From contig CAYMYN010000002.1 in NCBI GenBank assembly GCA_964394665.1, forward strand, positions 186,001 to 250,000: a stretch of 64,000 nucleotides of DNA, given 5' to 3'. Shown here in pieces: positions 34,452 through 42,031 of the stretch. Under the pieces are notes generated by a model. The model was not told the DNA's origin. It searched no databases and saw only the letters and a list, made by a program, of their open reading frames with translations. This stretch comes from CAYMYN01 sp964394665 (GTDB taxonomy: Bacteria; Planctomycetota; UBA1135; GCA-002686595). The translations under genes and the position numbers were made by a program. Position 1 is the first letter of the stretch. Every line of letters starts with the position of its first letter.

Positions 34452-35216
34452 ATGCAGATCTCCCGGTCCCAACCCAACGTCCAGCCCACCCGTCCCGTGC
34501 AGGCCGTCGCGGTGTCCCCGGAATCCACCCGCGCGCGCTCGACGCCCGCTCCCGCCCAGGCCGAGCGTCCGACCGAACCGCCGGCCGAGCCCGCCGGTCA
34601 GAGCGCCCGGGAGCGCCTGGGCAACCTCGCCGCCGCCTATGGCGAGCGCCTGGAGGGCCTGGTCGAGGCCGGCAAGCTCACGAGCTCCCAGGCCGCGGCG
34701 CTGCAGGAGACCCAGCAGTCCTTCCTGAAGAACCTGCATCGGCTCGCCGCCCAACACCTCGAGGGGGGCGAGCCCAGCGGCGCCATCGGCGCGGGTCTCG
34801 CGAAGGTGATGCAGGACCTGCGGAGCTCCTTCCGCGAGGCGCTGGCGCAACCCACGGACGTCCAAGGCGGCGCCACGCCCGCCGAGCGCCTCGCGAACGT
34901 GCGCGAGACCCTGGGCGCGCGCCTCGAGGCGTTGCTCTCCCACGCAGGTCTCGGGAACGAGGCCCGCGCCTCGGTCAAGGAGCTGGCGGGCGAGTTCGAC
35001 GCCCTGTTCCAGCGCCTGGGCGAGGCCCTCGCCCAGGGCAACCTGAAGAACCCCGAGCACCTCTCGGCCGCCTTCGCCGACCTGCTCGGCAGCCTGCGCG
35101 AGAGCGTGCGCACGGTGCTGGCGGAAGACCGGCCCACGAAGGGGGCGCCCTACACGCCCCACGGTGCCCTGAAGGCTGGCGAGCTCGACCCGGGCTCGAT
35201 CGAACGGCTCGCCTGA
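34452..35216 (+). CDS. Internally duplicated helical protein, function unknown
   Basis: A 254-residue hydrophilic protein with a Pro/Ala/Thr-rich N-terminus (1-50), then two similar ~80-residue helical units. Unit 1 (~54-133) begins RERLGNLAAAYGERLEGLVE and ends MQDLRSSFREAL. Unit 2 (~143-224) begins AERLANVRETLGARLEALLS and ends LGSLRESVRTVL. The match runs the whole length, so the gene arose by tandem duplication. There is no signal peptide or membrane segment. The candidate sigma-28 promoter suggests coexpression with late flagellar genes, and an exported or filament-associated role is conceivable. A family name cannot be given. Confidence 0.65.
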   Translation: MQISRSQPNVQPTRPVQAVAVSPESTRARSTPAPAQAERPTEPPAEPAGQSARERLGNLAAAYGERLEGLVEAGKLTSSQAAALQETQQSFLKNLHRLAAQHLEGGEPSGAIGAGLAKVMQDLRSSFREALAQPTDVQGGATPAERLANVRETLGARLEALLSHAGLGNEARASVKELAGEFDALFQRLGEALAQGNLKNPEHLSAAFADLLGSLRESVRTVLAEDRPTKGAPYTPHGALKAGELDPGSIERLA

Positions 35217-35237
35217 ACGCGCGCCCAGAGCACGGCG

Positions 35238-35280
35238 AACGGCAGCGCCCCGGCGGTCACCGACGGGGCGCTGCGCCGTT
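35238..35280. terminator. Bidirectional hairpin between the 34452 gene and gmhA
   Basis: AACGG-CAGCGCCCC (starting 35238) pairs with GGGGCGCTG-(CG)-CCGTT (ending 35280): a 9-bp upper and 5-bp lower stem separated by a short bulge. It sits between convergent genes and no T-tract is seen. Confidence 0.5.
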
Positions 35281-35281
35281 C

Positions 35282-35878
35282 TCAGCGCGCGTAGTTCTCG
35301 GGGAACAGGCGACGTTCCACCATCTCGATCGCGATGTGGAGGCACTTGATGTGCACCTCCTGGATGCGGTCGGAGGTGGTGGCGCGCGGCACGACGATCG
35401 GCACGTCGACCAGCTCGCGCACCTTGCCACCGCCCTTGCCGAGCAGCCCGACGACGTCCAGGCCGCGCTCGCGCGCCGTCTGGCAGGCGCGCACGATGTT
35501 CGGCGAGCCGCCGCTGGTGGAGAGCACGACCAAGAGGTCCCCCGACCGGCCATAGGCGGCCACGCTGCGCGCGAAGACCTCGTCGAAGCCGAAGTCGTTG
35601 GCGATGCAGGTGAGCTGGCTGGGGTCCGAGAAGGCCAGGGCCGGCAGGGGGTCCCGATCGCTGCGGAAGCGGCCGGTCCACTCCTCGGCGAAGTGCATGG
35701 CGTCGCACATGCTGCCGCCGTTGCCGCAGGCGAGCAGCTTGCCTCCCCGGCGCAGGGCGGCCTCGGCCAGGTCGGCGAAGCGCTCCATGCCCTCCAGGCA
35801 CGCCGGGTCGGCCAGGAACGCCTCCAGGGTGGACGCGGCTTCCTCGAAAGCTGCCCGGAGCGGGTCTATGAGCGCCAT
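35282..35878 (-). CDS. gmhA: D-sedoheptulose-7-phosphate isomerase
   Basis: A 198-residue SIS-domain isomerase of GmhA type. It converts sedoheptulose 7-phosphate to D-glycero-D-manno-heptose 7-phosphate, the first step toward ADP-heptose for lipopolysaccharide core or other glycans. Motifs: GGKLLACGNGGSMCDAMHFAEEWTGRF (substrate loop), LTCIANDFGFDEVFARSV, LLVVLSTSGGSPNIVRAC (SIS phosphosugar site) and VHIKCLHIAIEMVE (C-terminal helix with catalytic His and Glu). The length is standard. No other heptose genes are adjacent, so it stands alone here. Confidence 0.93.
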   Translation of the reverse strand: MALIDPLRAAFEEAASTLEAFLADPACLEGMERFADLAEAALRRGGKLLACGNGGSMCDAMHFAEEWTGRFRSDRDPLPALAFSDPSQLTCIANDFGFDEVFARSVAAYGRSGDLLVVLSTSGGSPNIVRACQTARERGLDVVGLLGKGGGKVRELVDVPIVVPRATTSDRIQEVHIKCLHIAIEMVERRLFPENYAR

Positions 35879-36118
35879 GCCCGCATTCTGGGGCCCGCTG
35901 GCGACCGCGGCAACGGCGCCGCAGGAGACCCTCGGACGCGCGGCCTTCCCCTACCCCCGTCCTCGGTCGGGGCCGGACCCAACCTCGGATCCGGATCCGG
36001 ACCACGGCTCCAAACCTCTCTCTAGCAACGACTTGGAACGCCGCTCGCGTTTCTGGGAGACCTGGAGAGGCGGAGCCGGGACCTGACGTCGTTTCCTACA
36101 GTGAGGGGGCAACGACAC

Positions 36119-36463
36119 ATGAGCCGACTAGGTGAGATTCTCCGCAACTCCCGCGGAAAGGAGTCGAGGGTCCAGTTTGCCCGCAAGCTGGGGCTCTCTT
36201 ACACATTCGTCAGGGCCATGGAGCACGGCCTGCGCTTCCCGTCGGACAAGGTCCTGACGGAGATCGCGCAGCGGCTCGAGCTGGACGCCGAGGAGCTTCT
36301 GCTCGCGGCCTACTGCGACCGCTCCCCGGCCCTGGCAACGGTCCTCGCGGGGCGCGGCATCGCCATCGCCGCGCACCAGCCCGAGGGCGCTCCGGACGAG
36401 GCCGAGGAGGAGGCGTCCCCTGCGGACGCGCCGCCCGCGGTCCAGGTCGCGAAGCGCTTCTAG
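36119..36463 (+). CDS. XRE-family helix-turn-helix regulator
   Basis: A 114-residue protein with an N-terminal Cro/C1-type helix-turn-helix (residues ~4-60). GEILRNSRGKESRVQFARKLGLSYTFVRAMEHGLRFPSDKVLTEIAQRLELDAEELLLAA shows the usual order of helices and the turn after KLGLS. The acidic C-terminal tail (~75-114) is low complexity. ATG 36119 is used because GAGGGGG (36103-36109) precedes it by 9 nt; GTG 36101 lies upstream in frame. It stands alone, so autoregulation or a distant target is likely. It is followed by a T-tailed terminator. Confidence 0.85.
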   Translation: MSRLGEILRNSRGKESRVQFARKLGLSYTFVRAMEHGLRFPSDKVLTEIAQRLELDAEELLLAAYCDRSPALATVLAGRGIAIAAHQPEGAPDEAEEEASPADAPPAVQVAKRF

Positions 36464-36500
36464 GCACCCCGCGTCGGACGGCAGGTCCACGCCTGTACGG

Positions 36501-36544
36501 AAGGCGCCCCGGCCCCCGCGGCCAGGGCGCCTTTCCCTTTTCCC
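36501..36544 (+). terminator. Intrinsic terminator after the XRE gene
   Basis: AAGGCGCCCCGGCC (36501-36514) pairs with GGCCAGGGCGCCTT (36520-36533), 13 of 14 positions, around a 5-nt loop and runs into TTTCCCTTTTCCCC. It is the only hairpin in the window with a clear T-rich tail. Confidence 0.75.
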
Positions 36545-36633
36545 CGGTGCGACCAGCCCTCCCCGGCGAGCCCGCGCGCCCTGGGTCCGGGGGACCCGGA
36601 CGCCCCCGCGGTCGTTACCCTCTCGGGCCTGCG

Positions 36634-36981
36634 ATGAAGCCCCTCCACCTCGCCCTCCTGACCTTGGCCGCCGCGGTGCTGACCGCGATCGCCCTGCGCG
36701 CCCCGGAGCCGACCTACGAGGCGCCCCGCGCCGTGCCGCGCCACCTCGAGGCCACCCCGTCCGCAGGCCAGCTCCTGCGGACCTTCGAGGTCGCGGGCAT
36801 GTGCTGCGATGGGTGTTCCGGCCGCCTCTACGCCGCGACGTTGAAGCAGCCCGGGCTGAGCGCGGCGGCCATCCGCGTCGAGGAGGGCCTGCTCGAGGTC
36901 CTGTGCGCCGCGGACCTCGACCCCGCGGCGCTCGCGGGGGCCCTCACCTTCGACAAGTACACGGTCACCCCGCTGCCGTGA
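36634..36981 (+). CDS. Membrane-anchored heavy-metal-associated (HMA-like) domain protein
   Basis: A 115-residue protein with an N-terminal signal anchor (residues ~4-21, LHLALLTLAAAVLTAIAL), a linker, and a single ferredoxin-like HMA domain (~45-115). The metal-binding loop is FEVAGMCCDGCSGRLYAATLKQPG, a GMxCxxC motif with an extra Cys, giving MCCDGC. Related MerP- and CopZ-like domains bind Cu+ or Hg2+. The domain would face the periplasm. The stop overlaps the next gene (GTGA), so the two form a small operon. Confidence 0.75.
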   Translation: MKPLHLALLTLAAAVLTAIALRAPEPTYEAPRAVPRHLEATPSAGQLLRTFEVAGMCCDGCSGRLYAATLKQPGLSAAAIRVEEGLLEVLCAADLDPAALAGALTFDKYTVTPLP

Positions 36982-37253
36982 GCCTCCCGGTCGCGCCCCC
37001 GCGCCGCGCCTTGGCGACGGCGCTGATGGTCCTGGGGGCCGTGCTCGTGTTGTGGAGCGTGCTGGCCCTCTCCTCCGCCGGATTCGGCACGCGGCCCACG
37101 GCCTCCTTCGCCCAGCGCCGCGGCTACGACCAGGTCAAGCGCGACGTGCACGCCGCCTTCCCCCTGGCGCTCCTGCGCGCGCTCGCCGGCCTGGCCCTGA
37201 TCGCCGGCGGCGCGCGGCTGCGCAGGCCCGACGGCCAACCCCCGACGGCCTGA
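36978..37253 (+). CDS. Small two-TM membrane protein, function unknown
   Basis: A 91-residue protein with two hydrophobic segments: ALATALMVLGAVLVLWSVLALSSA near the N-terminus and LALLRALAGLALIAGGARL near the C-terminus. A ~25-residue polar loop lies between them. GTG 36978 overlaps the stop of the HMA-like gene, so translation is coupled. It could be a membrane partner of that metal-binding protein. No family is recognised. Confidence 0.6.
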   Translation: MSLPVAPPRRALATALMVLGAVLVLWSVLALSSAGFGTRPTASFAQRRGYDQVKRDVHAAFPLALLRALAGLALIAGGARLRRPDGQPPTA

Positions 37254-37325
37254 GCTGCGCCCAGCTCGTCGGCCGGCGCCGGGCCGCTCCGGCGCCCGTA
37301 CCCCGCTCGCCCTCCCTCCGCGCCC

Positions 37326-38786
37326 ATGCAGACCCACGACCACGGTTGGCGCCTCGAGCGCAGCTACGCCCGTTTGCCCGCGGTGCTCCACGCGCGGGTC
37401 GATCCCGAGCGCGTGCGCGAGCCGCGCTGGGTGGTCTTCAACACGGCGCTGGCCGGTGAGCTGGGGCTCGAGGTCGAGGGGTTGCGGACGGAGACCGGAG
37501 CGGCCCTGTTCGCGGGCAACGCTTTGCCCCCCGGCTCCGAGCCCATCGCCCAGGCCTACGCGGGGCACCAGTTCGGCCACTTCACGACCCTCGGCGACGG
37601 GCGGGCGTTGTTGCTCGGCGAGCAGATCACGCCCGCGGGGAAGCGCGTCGACGTTCAGTTCAAAGGCTCGGGGCGCACGCCCTACTCGCGCAACGGCGAC
37701 GGCCGCGCCGCGCTGGGGCCCATGTTGCGCGAGTACCTGGTCAGCGAGGCCATGCACGCCCTGGGCATCCCGACCACGCGCAGCCTGGCGGTCGTGGCGA
37801 CGGGCGAGCCGGTGTACCGCGAGACGACCCTGCAGGGTGCCGTGCTCACGCGCGTCGCCGCCAGCCACATCCGCGTCGGCACGTTCGAGTGGGCGGCCGC
37901 GCAGCGCGACCCGGCGCCGCTGAAGGCGCTCGCCGACTACACGCTCGCGCGGCACGACCCCGAGCTCGCGGATGCGCCGCACCCCGCTCGGGCCTTGCTC
38001 GAGGCGGCCTGCGAGCGCCAGGCCGCGCTGGTCGCCAGGTGGATGCAGGTCGGCTTCATCCACGGCGTGATGAACACCGACAACATGGCGCTCTCGGGCG
38101 AGACGATCGACTACGGGCCGTGCGCGTTCATGGACGCCTACGACCCCGACACGGTGTTCAGCTCGATCGACCACGGTGGGCGTTACGCCTACGGCAACCA
38201 GCCGCGGATCGCGCAGTGGAACCTGGCGCGTCTGGCGGAGGCCCTCCTGCCGCTGCTCGACCCGCGGCAGGAGCAGGCCGTCGAGATCGCCAACGAAGTC
38301 CTGGGCGGCTTCGAAGCCCGCTTCCAAGCGCACTGGTTCGGCGGCGTGCGCGCCAAGCTCGGCCTCTTCGGCGAGGACCCCGAGGACGGCGAGCTGATCC
38401 GCGACTTCTTCCGCTGGATGCAGCGCACGCGGGCCGACTTCACGAACTCCTTCCGCGCCCTGGCGAACGAGGGTGCCCTGGAGCGCGCGCCGTTCCCCGA
38501 GCCGGCCTTCGGGCCGTGGCATGCGCGCTGGAAGCGCAGGCTCGCGCGGCAATCCCAGCCCGCCGCGGAGACCCTCGCCGGCATGCGCGCCCACAGCCCG
38601 GCCGTGATCCCGCGCAACCACCGGGTCGAGGAGGCCCTGGACGCGGCGCAGCGAGGCGACCTCGCACCGTTCGAGCGCCTGCTCGCCGTGCTCTCCGATC
38701 CGTACGGCCCCACCGATCCCGGCCCGGAGTTCACGCAGCCCGCGGGGGAGAGCTTCGCGGGCTACCAAACCTTCTGCGGCACCTGA
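37326..38786 (+). CDS. selO: Protein adenylyltransferase SelO (YdiU/UPF0061 family)
   Basis: A 486-residue SelO-family pseudokinase, known to transfer AMP to Ser/Thr/Tyr of target proteins under redox stress. Family motifs: AQAYAGHQFGHFTTLGDGRALLLGE (residues ~75-99), VDVQFKGSGRTPYSRNGDGRAALGPMLREYLVSEAMHALGIPTTRSLAVV, the catalytic loop MQVGFIHGVMNTDNMALSGETIDYGPCAFMD, and GGRYAYGNQPRIAQWNLARLAEALLPLL. The C-terminus ends FAGYQTFCGT. Its Cys lies where some homologues carry the redox Cys or selenocysteine. The start is ATG 37326, with no clear Shine-Dalgarno site. Confidence 0.94.
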   Translation: MQTHDHGWRLERSYARLPAVLHARVDPERVREPRWVVFNTALAGELGLEVEGLRTETGAALFAGNALPPGSEPIAQAYAGHQFGHFTTLGDGRALLLGEQITPAGKRVDVQFKGSGRTPYSRNGDGRAALGPMLREYLVSEAMHALGIPTTRSLAVVATGEPVYRETTLQGAVLTRVAASHIRVGTFEWAAAQRDPAPLKALADYTLARHDPELADAPHPARALLEAACERQAALVARWMQVGFIHGVMNTDNMALSGETIDYGPCAFMDAYDPDTVFSSIDHGGRYAYGNQPRIAQWNLARLAEALLPLLDPRQEQAVEIANEVLGGFEARFQAHWFGGVRAKLGLFGEDPEDGELIRDFFRWMQRTRADFTNSFRALANEGALERAPFPEPAFGPWHARWKRRLARQSQPAAETLAGMRAHSPAVIPRNHRVEEALDAAQRGDLAPFERLLAVLSDPYGPTDPGPEFTQPAGESFAGYQTFCGT

Positions 38787-38812
38787 CCCGCCCCCACGCG
38801 CCGCCCGGCCCT

Positions 38813-39697
38813 TCAATTGTCGTTGAGCCCGAGGGGCTCGCGCGTGTGCAAGCGATCCTTCCAGGACGCCTCGAGGCGGATGACCGCCGCCGCCTCCATG
38901 TCCGGGGACACCCGCTGGAGGATCGAGAACCGAAAGTGCCGCGGATCCCGCTCGCGAAGCAGTCGATTGCCACCATGCCCGCTGGCCGCGTAGCTCCGCC
39001 ATCGCCCCAGCAGATTCTCGCTCCCGTAGGCGGAGCCGACGTACCCCAGCCCGGCCGACGTGTCGAAGATGTAGTAGATCGCACGCCACTGGGACAGCAC
39101 GTTCCTCCAGCGCGTCGGAAGGGCGCCGAGCTCGTCCCAGGTCAGGTCGAGTCGATCCCACTCCGGCATGGCCGCGTCGAGCTCGCTCTCCTCCAGGATG
39201 GCGGCGATGGGGAAGTCATTGCGGTGCGCTCGACGCCACCAGGACCTCTCGGGCGCTGGCCAGCCGACCACCAGCCTGCCCTTCCAGCGTGCGTAGAACT
39301 CCGTCAGCCTCAGATCGAACCAAAGCACCTCGCTCCGCTCCTCCTCCTCGGTCCATCCCCGCATGCCGTGCCTCCTCAGCTCGATGTTGGCGGGGATCTC
39401 CCAGTACTCCTCGAAGCTGAGTCCGCGCGCACCATCGATGGAGTAGAGGCCCACAAAGAGGGCCCTGCCCGGACCCTGGCCGAGGAACGAGGCCACATAC
39501 CCATCACCCACCATCCGGGCCATCGACCTCTCCAGCTTCTCGACCTGGGTCTGCTGATAGGCGTTGAACACGCTCGGCCGCTCCGCCGCGAGCCACGGCA
39601 GCACCCTATGGAGCCCCGCCTCATGGGGCCGATGCCGCAACACCAGGACCCTCCCCGGATCGATCCCCTCCCGCACCAACAAGTCGTCGAAGTTCAT
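38813..39697 (-). CDS. GIY-YIG nuclease family protein
   Basis: A 294-residue protein with a ~200-residue N-terminal domain of unknown type and a C-terminal GIY-YIG fold. AIYYIFDTSAGLGYVGSAYGSENLLGRWRSYAASGHGGNRLL gives the paired strands, the catalytic Tyr and an Arg. HFRFSILQRVSPDMEAAAVIRLEASWKDRL supplies the metal-binding Glu helix. Such proteins are found as restriction-like or accessory nucleases and are common as mobile cassette genes. The ATG at 39697 lies 13 bp after an attC-like recombination point on the same strand, so it may be the last cassette of the array. No attC follows its stop, which nearly meets selO. Confidence 0.75.
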   Translation of the reverse strand: MNFDDLLVREGIDPGRVLVLRHRPHEAGLHRVLPWLAAERPSVFNAYQQTQVEKLERSMARMVGDGYVASFLGQGPGRALFVGLYSIDGARGLSFEEYWEIPANIELRRHGMRGWTEEEERSEVLWFDLRLTEFYARWKGRLVVGWPAPERSWWRRAHRNDFPIAAILEESELDAAMPEWDRLDLTWDELGALPTRWRNVLSQWRAIYYIFDTSAGLGYVGSAYGSENLLGRWRSYAASGHGGNRLLRERDPRHFRFSILQRVSPDMEAAAVIRLEASWKDRLHTREPLGLNDN

Positions 39698-39710
39698 CGC
39701 GGCCTCGTCT

Positions 39711-39782
39711 GGTCAACCCTCAGCATCAACGAGGGCGCGCAGCGGTCGGCCGCTGCGCGCTGTTGCTGGACATCAGTTGGAC
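39711..39782 (-). repeat. attC-like recombination site of the hydrolase cassette
   Basis: On the minus strand a 72-bp element starts with GTCCAAC, a perfect RYYYAAC R'' box overlapping the hydrolase end, and finishes with GTTGACC, a GTTRRRY-like R' box. Between them lies an 11-bp perfect palindrome, GCGCGCAGCGG/CCGCTGCGCGC with a 4-nt loop. It is flanked by CAG/CTG and CAAC/GTTG pairs with unpaired bases, as in attC sites. The gene's TGA follows R'' directly, the usual cassette arrangement. Confidence 0.65.
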
Positions 39783-40564
39783 CCTTCAATCTCGGCGAGT
39801 AAGTCCAGAATGGCGAGCCGTGTAAGCGCCTCCTGCTCCTCACGGCTGATGGTTGCCGTCCCATCGAACAGTTGATGGCCGTATCGGCCGAACTGAGAGT
39901 GATTCCCGCCTGCGATCTCCACCCACTTCGTGTGCGCCGGAAGCAGTCCTCGATTCGCCAGGACCCGGTCCAGAGGAGCGACCCCGTCGTTCGAAGCGTG
40001 GATTTTCATGACTGGAATGCGCAGGAAGGACAGATCGAAATCCTTCGGATGTGTCGTCGCGATCAGCACCATCCCGGCGAGGGAAGCTGCGTCCGTCCGT
40101 GCCATTCGGGCCGCCAAGGCTGCTCCGAGTGAGTGTCCTGCAATTACCCAATGCGTCACCTCGGGATGGGCCACGATCACCCCTCGTGCCCGATCCACAG
40201 CCGTGCGCTTGTGCGACTCAAGAGGAGCGAAACGGTAAGGCAGCTTCACTGCGAAGACCGGATACCCCTCCTCAGCCACTGGCCGAAGCAAGGGCGCGTA
40301 GGCCTCAGCGGCGATGCCGGAACCACAGATGAAGATCAATCCCGTGTGGCCACTTGCCGAAGCGGGCACGAACATCAGGCTCGTGGCGCTGTTCAGAGCA
40401 GAGACCTCTGGGCCGCTTCGCAGGATACTGTCATCGACACCACGCGTGCGCACTGAATTGGCCAGCCACGACATCGCGCAAATCGCCCACAGCACGAACC
40501 CCCAGCGAATCCAACGGCGAATGGTCCGGTGCTTTCGCTTGGTCTTGTCGCTCGAATCAGTCAT
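39773..40564 (-). CDS. Membrane-anchored alpha/beta hydrolase (integron-cassette gene)
   Basis: A 263-residue protein with a basic N-terminus, one membrane segment (residues ~18-38, WGFVLWAICAMSWLANS) and an alpha/beta-hydrolase fold. The nucleophile elbow is GHSLGAALA, with PKDFDLSFLRIPVMKIHASNDGVAPL (acid, Asp) and GGNHSQFGRYG (His). SGHTGLIFICGSGIAAEAYAPLLRPVAEEGYPVFAVKLPY supplies the oxyanion region. It resembles chlorophyllase/dienelactone-type hydrolases; the substrate is unknown. Codon use is less GC-biased than in neighbours. ATG 40564 is preferred to TTG 40585. An attC-like site lies on each side, and the 3' one overlaps the end of the gene. Confidence 0.82.
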   Translation of the reverse strand: MTDSSDKTKRKHRTIRRWIRWGFVLWAICAMSWLANSVRTRGVDDSILRSGPEVSALNSATSLMFVPASASGHTGLIFICGSGIAAEAYAPLLRPVAEEGYPVFAVKLPYRFAPLESHKRTAVDRARGVIVAHPEVTHWVIAGHSLGAALAARMARTDAASLAGMVLIATTHPKDFDLSFLRIPVMKIHASNDGVAPLDRVLANRGLLPAHTKWVEIAGGNHSQFGRYGHQLFDGTATISREEQEALTRLAILDLLAEIEGSN

Positions 40565-40579
40565 GATGCAATGCTTGCT

Positions 40580-40639
40580 TCCCAACGCCCAGCATGCGCG
40601 GCGGCGCGTAGCAGCGCTTGCTGGGTGCTGTTGTTAGCC
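40580..40639 (-). repeat. attC-like recombination site of the Imm50 cassette
   Basis: On the minus strand this 60-bp element runs from GGCTAAC (R''-like, containing the TAA stop of the Imm50-like gene) to GTTGGGA (R'-like, in context GGGCGTTGGGA). Internal arms CCCAGCAAGCGC and GCGCATGCTGGG pair at 11 of 12 positions. The stop codon inside R'' and the GGGCGTT end are hallmarks of integron cassettes. Each outer box deviates from consensus by about one base. Confidence 0.65.
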
Positions 40640-41062
40640 CGCGTTCTCTCCACTGCCTTCCCAGGGCCGCGCTCTCTCGAGTGTGACTGTTCGGCGCAAG
40701 AGCTTTGCGCCCATGCGGAGTGAACTAGCGAAGTGAATCTCCCATTCCCGGCTTTCCAGCTGACGGCCTCGGCTGTCGGAGATCGCGAGCCTCCGAAGTG
40801 TCTTCTGATTGTTGAACCCGTCAAGTATCACCTGCGCAGCGTCTCCGAATCGGAAAGACACCCGGATGCGATTCCTCAGAACATACGTCCCCTCGGGCGC
40901 GACCTGATCGCCCACCTCGAAGACTTGAACGTCGGCAAGAGTGTTCGAGCCCGCGCCAAAGGGTTCGGAACGCTCCAGAAGGAACCGGAGGACCTCCGCG
41001 TCGTGGAACGAGGGCCAACGTCCAAACACCTTGATCAGGTCATCTGCACCCGGAAGCCTCAC
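40634..41062 (-). CDS. Imm50-like immunity family protein (integron-cassette gene)
   Basis: A 142-residue protein. Its N-terminal FGRWPSFHDAEVLRFLLER matches the WPSFHDAEV signature of Imm50-type immunity proteins, which neutralise toxins of polymorphic toxin systems and are also frequent orphan cassette genes. The remainder alternates beta-strands (RNRIRVSFRFGDAAQVILDGF). It is cytosolic, without signal or membrane segments. Base composition is visibly less GC-rich than the genome around it, which suggests transfer. The GTG start at 41062 is the only good start. Its TAA stop is embedded in the downstream attC-like site. No cognate toxin lies nearby. Confidence 0.7.
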   Translation of the reverse strand: MRLPGADDLIKVFGRWPSFHDAEVLRFLLERSEPFGAGSNTLADVQVFEVGDQVAPEGTYVLRNRIRVSFRFGDAAQVILDGFNNQKTLRRLAISDSRGRQLESREWEIHFASSLRMGAKLLRRTVTLERARPWEGSGENAG

Positions 41063-41562
41063 AGCTCTCCCTCGTCAGGCTGACGCGCATTGGGCGGATC
41101 TGCGTGACTCGGGCGATGCGAGGAACCCGAGCCCCGCTCGGTAGCGAGGGAGGGCCATTGCCTTGGGGGGGGCAGTGCCTGGGGGCGCGAAGGGTCCCGC
41201 ATGTGGCGCGTGTTGACGGGTCGTGTCTCGAGAGGGCTGGGCGCGACTCGAAGGCTCCTGTGGATCTGTGGCCACGGCCACGATGCTAGGAGACTAGCGG
41301 GGATGCGGTGCTGCGGCAACGGCGGGGCAGGAGGGCGGGGAGTCCTGGGGTGGCGGAGAGAGGTGCTGTCGAGGCGACGTGTGGGACCTCGTCGACGGTT
41401 GGGCGCTGCGAGAGACGCGGGAGGGCTGGATCGGGTGCAACCGTGGGGGGCGTGGTGCGGTCCGGGTCCTTGCTCGCACGAGCACGCAAGGGGGGGTCGC
41501 GGATCGCACGGTGGTCCGGCTCCAGTCCGTGCCCGTGTGCTCACTCGATCAGGAGGTAGATG
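41063..41562. other. 500-bp stretch without a supported gene
   Basis: Short open frames exist on both strands but none resembles a protein. Near the cassette edge, GTCAGCC on the minus strand (about 41074-41082) is a weak R'-like sequence without a matching R''. Poly-G runs occur near 41165. AGGAGG at 41551-41556 is the ribosome site of the next gene. No integrase, promoter or RNA gene could be supported. Confidence 0.4.
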
Positions 41563-41895
41563 ATGTTCGCACGCAAGCTGCAAGTTCTCGCCGTGGTCGC
41601 TACGGCACTCCTCGCCGGCTGCCGCTTCTCGGGCAGCTACGAGGGGCCCGGCGGGGCGGTCGGGGTCGAAGGCCAGATCGATCCTCGCTCGGGCAAGCCG
41701 CCGGACAAGCGCGCCGTGTACTTGGGAGAGGGGACGATCACCCTCGAGAACGGCGCGACGTACCGGGGCAAGTTCTTCGACACGGACGGGGACACTCGGC
41801 CGGACAAGTTCCAGCCGGACGCCGGTCAGCGGCACGGATTCGGCCCGGGTCGGACGAACGGTTCGGACTGGTACGAAATCGGACCGGCTTCCTGA
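41563..41895 (+). CDS. Small lipoprotein, function unknown
   Basis: A 110-residue protein with a lipoprotein signal (FARKLQVLAVVATALLAGC, lipobox LLAGC) and a short mature part. That part contains AVYLGEGTITLENGATYRGKFFDTDGDTRPDKFQPD, which resembles a MORN-like or calcium-loop-like strand pair but is too short to classify. ATG 41563 is preferred over ATG 41560 because AGGAGG (41551-41556) is 6 nt upstream of it. It is followed by a short hairpin (41914-41920/41930-41936) that may end its transcript. Confidence 0.65.
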   Translation: MFARKLQVLAVVATALLAGCRFSGSYEGPGGAVGVEGQIDPRSGKPPDKRAVYLGEGTITLENGATYRGKFFDTDGDTRPDKFQPDAGQRHGFGPGRTNGSDWYEIGPAS

Positions 41896-42031
41896 GCGGG
41901 GAGCCGTTCGGAAGGCGGCCTTCCTTGGGGGCCGCCCGAGTGGAGCGCGCCGCCTCCTGCCCAAAGGCCTGTTCTGCTAGGTTCCACGGGGAGGGGGCGG
42001 TGCGCGTACCCGCTATCGGAGGGAAAGAATC

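Noticed and set aside
36101..36118. GTG 36101 as start of the XRE gene
   Set aside because: It would place the GA-rich ribosome site inside the coding sequence and adds six residues foreign to the family.
37326..38786. SelO as a second selenoprotein
   Set aside because: The C-terminus is a Cys codon and a normal stop; no in-frame TGA or SECIS-like hairpin is present.
41070..41110. Third attC site upstream of the Imm50-like gene
   Set aside because: Only a GTCAGCC R'-like box is present; no matching R'' or stem could be found.
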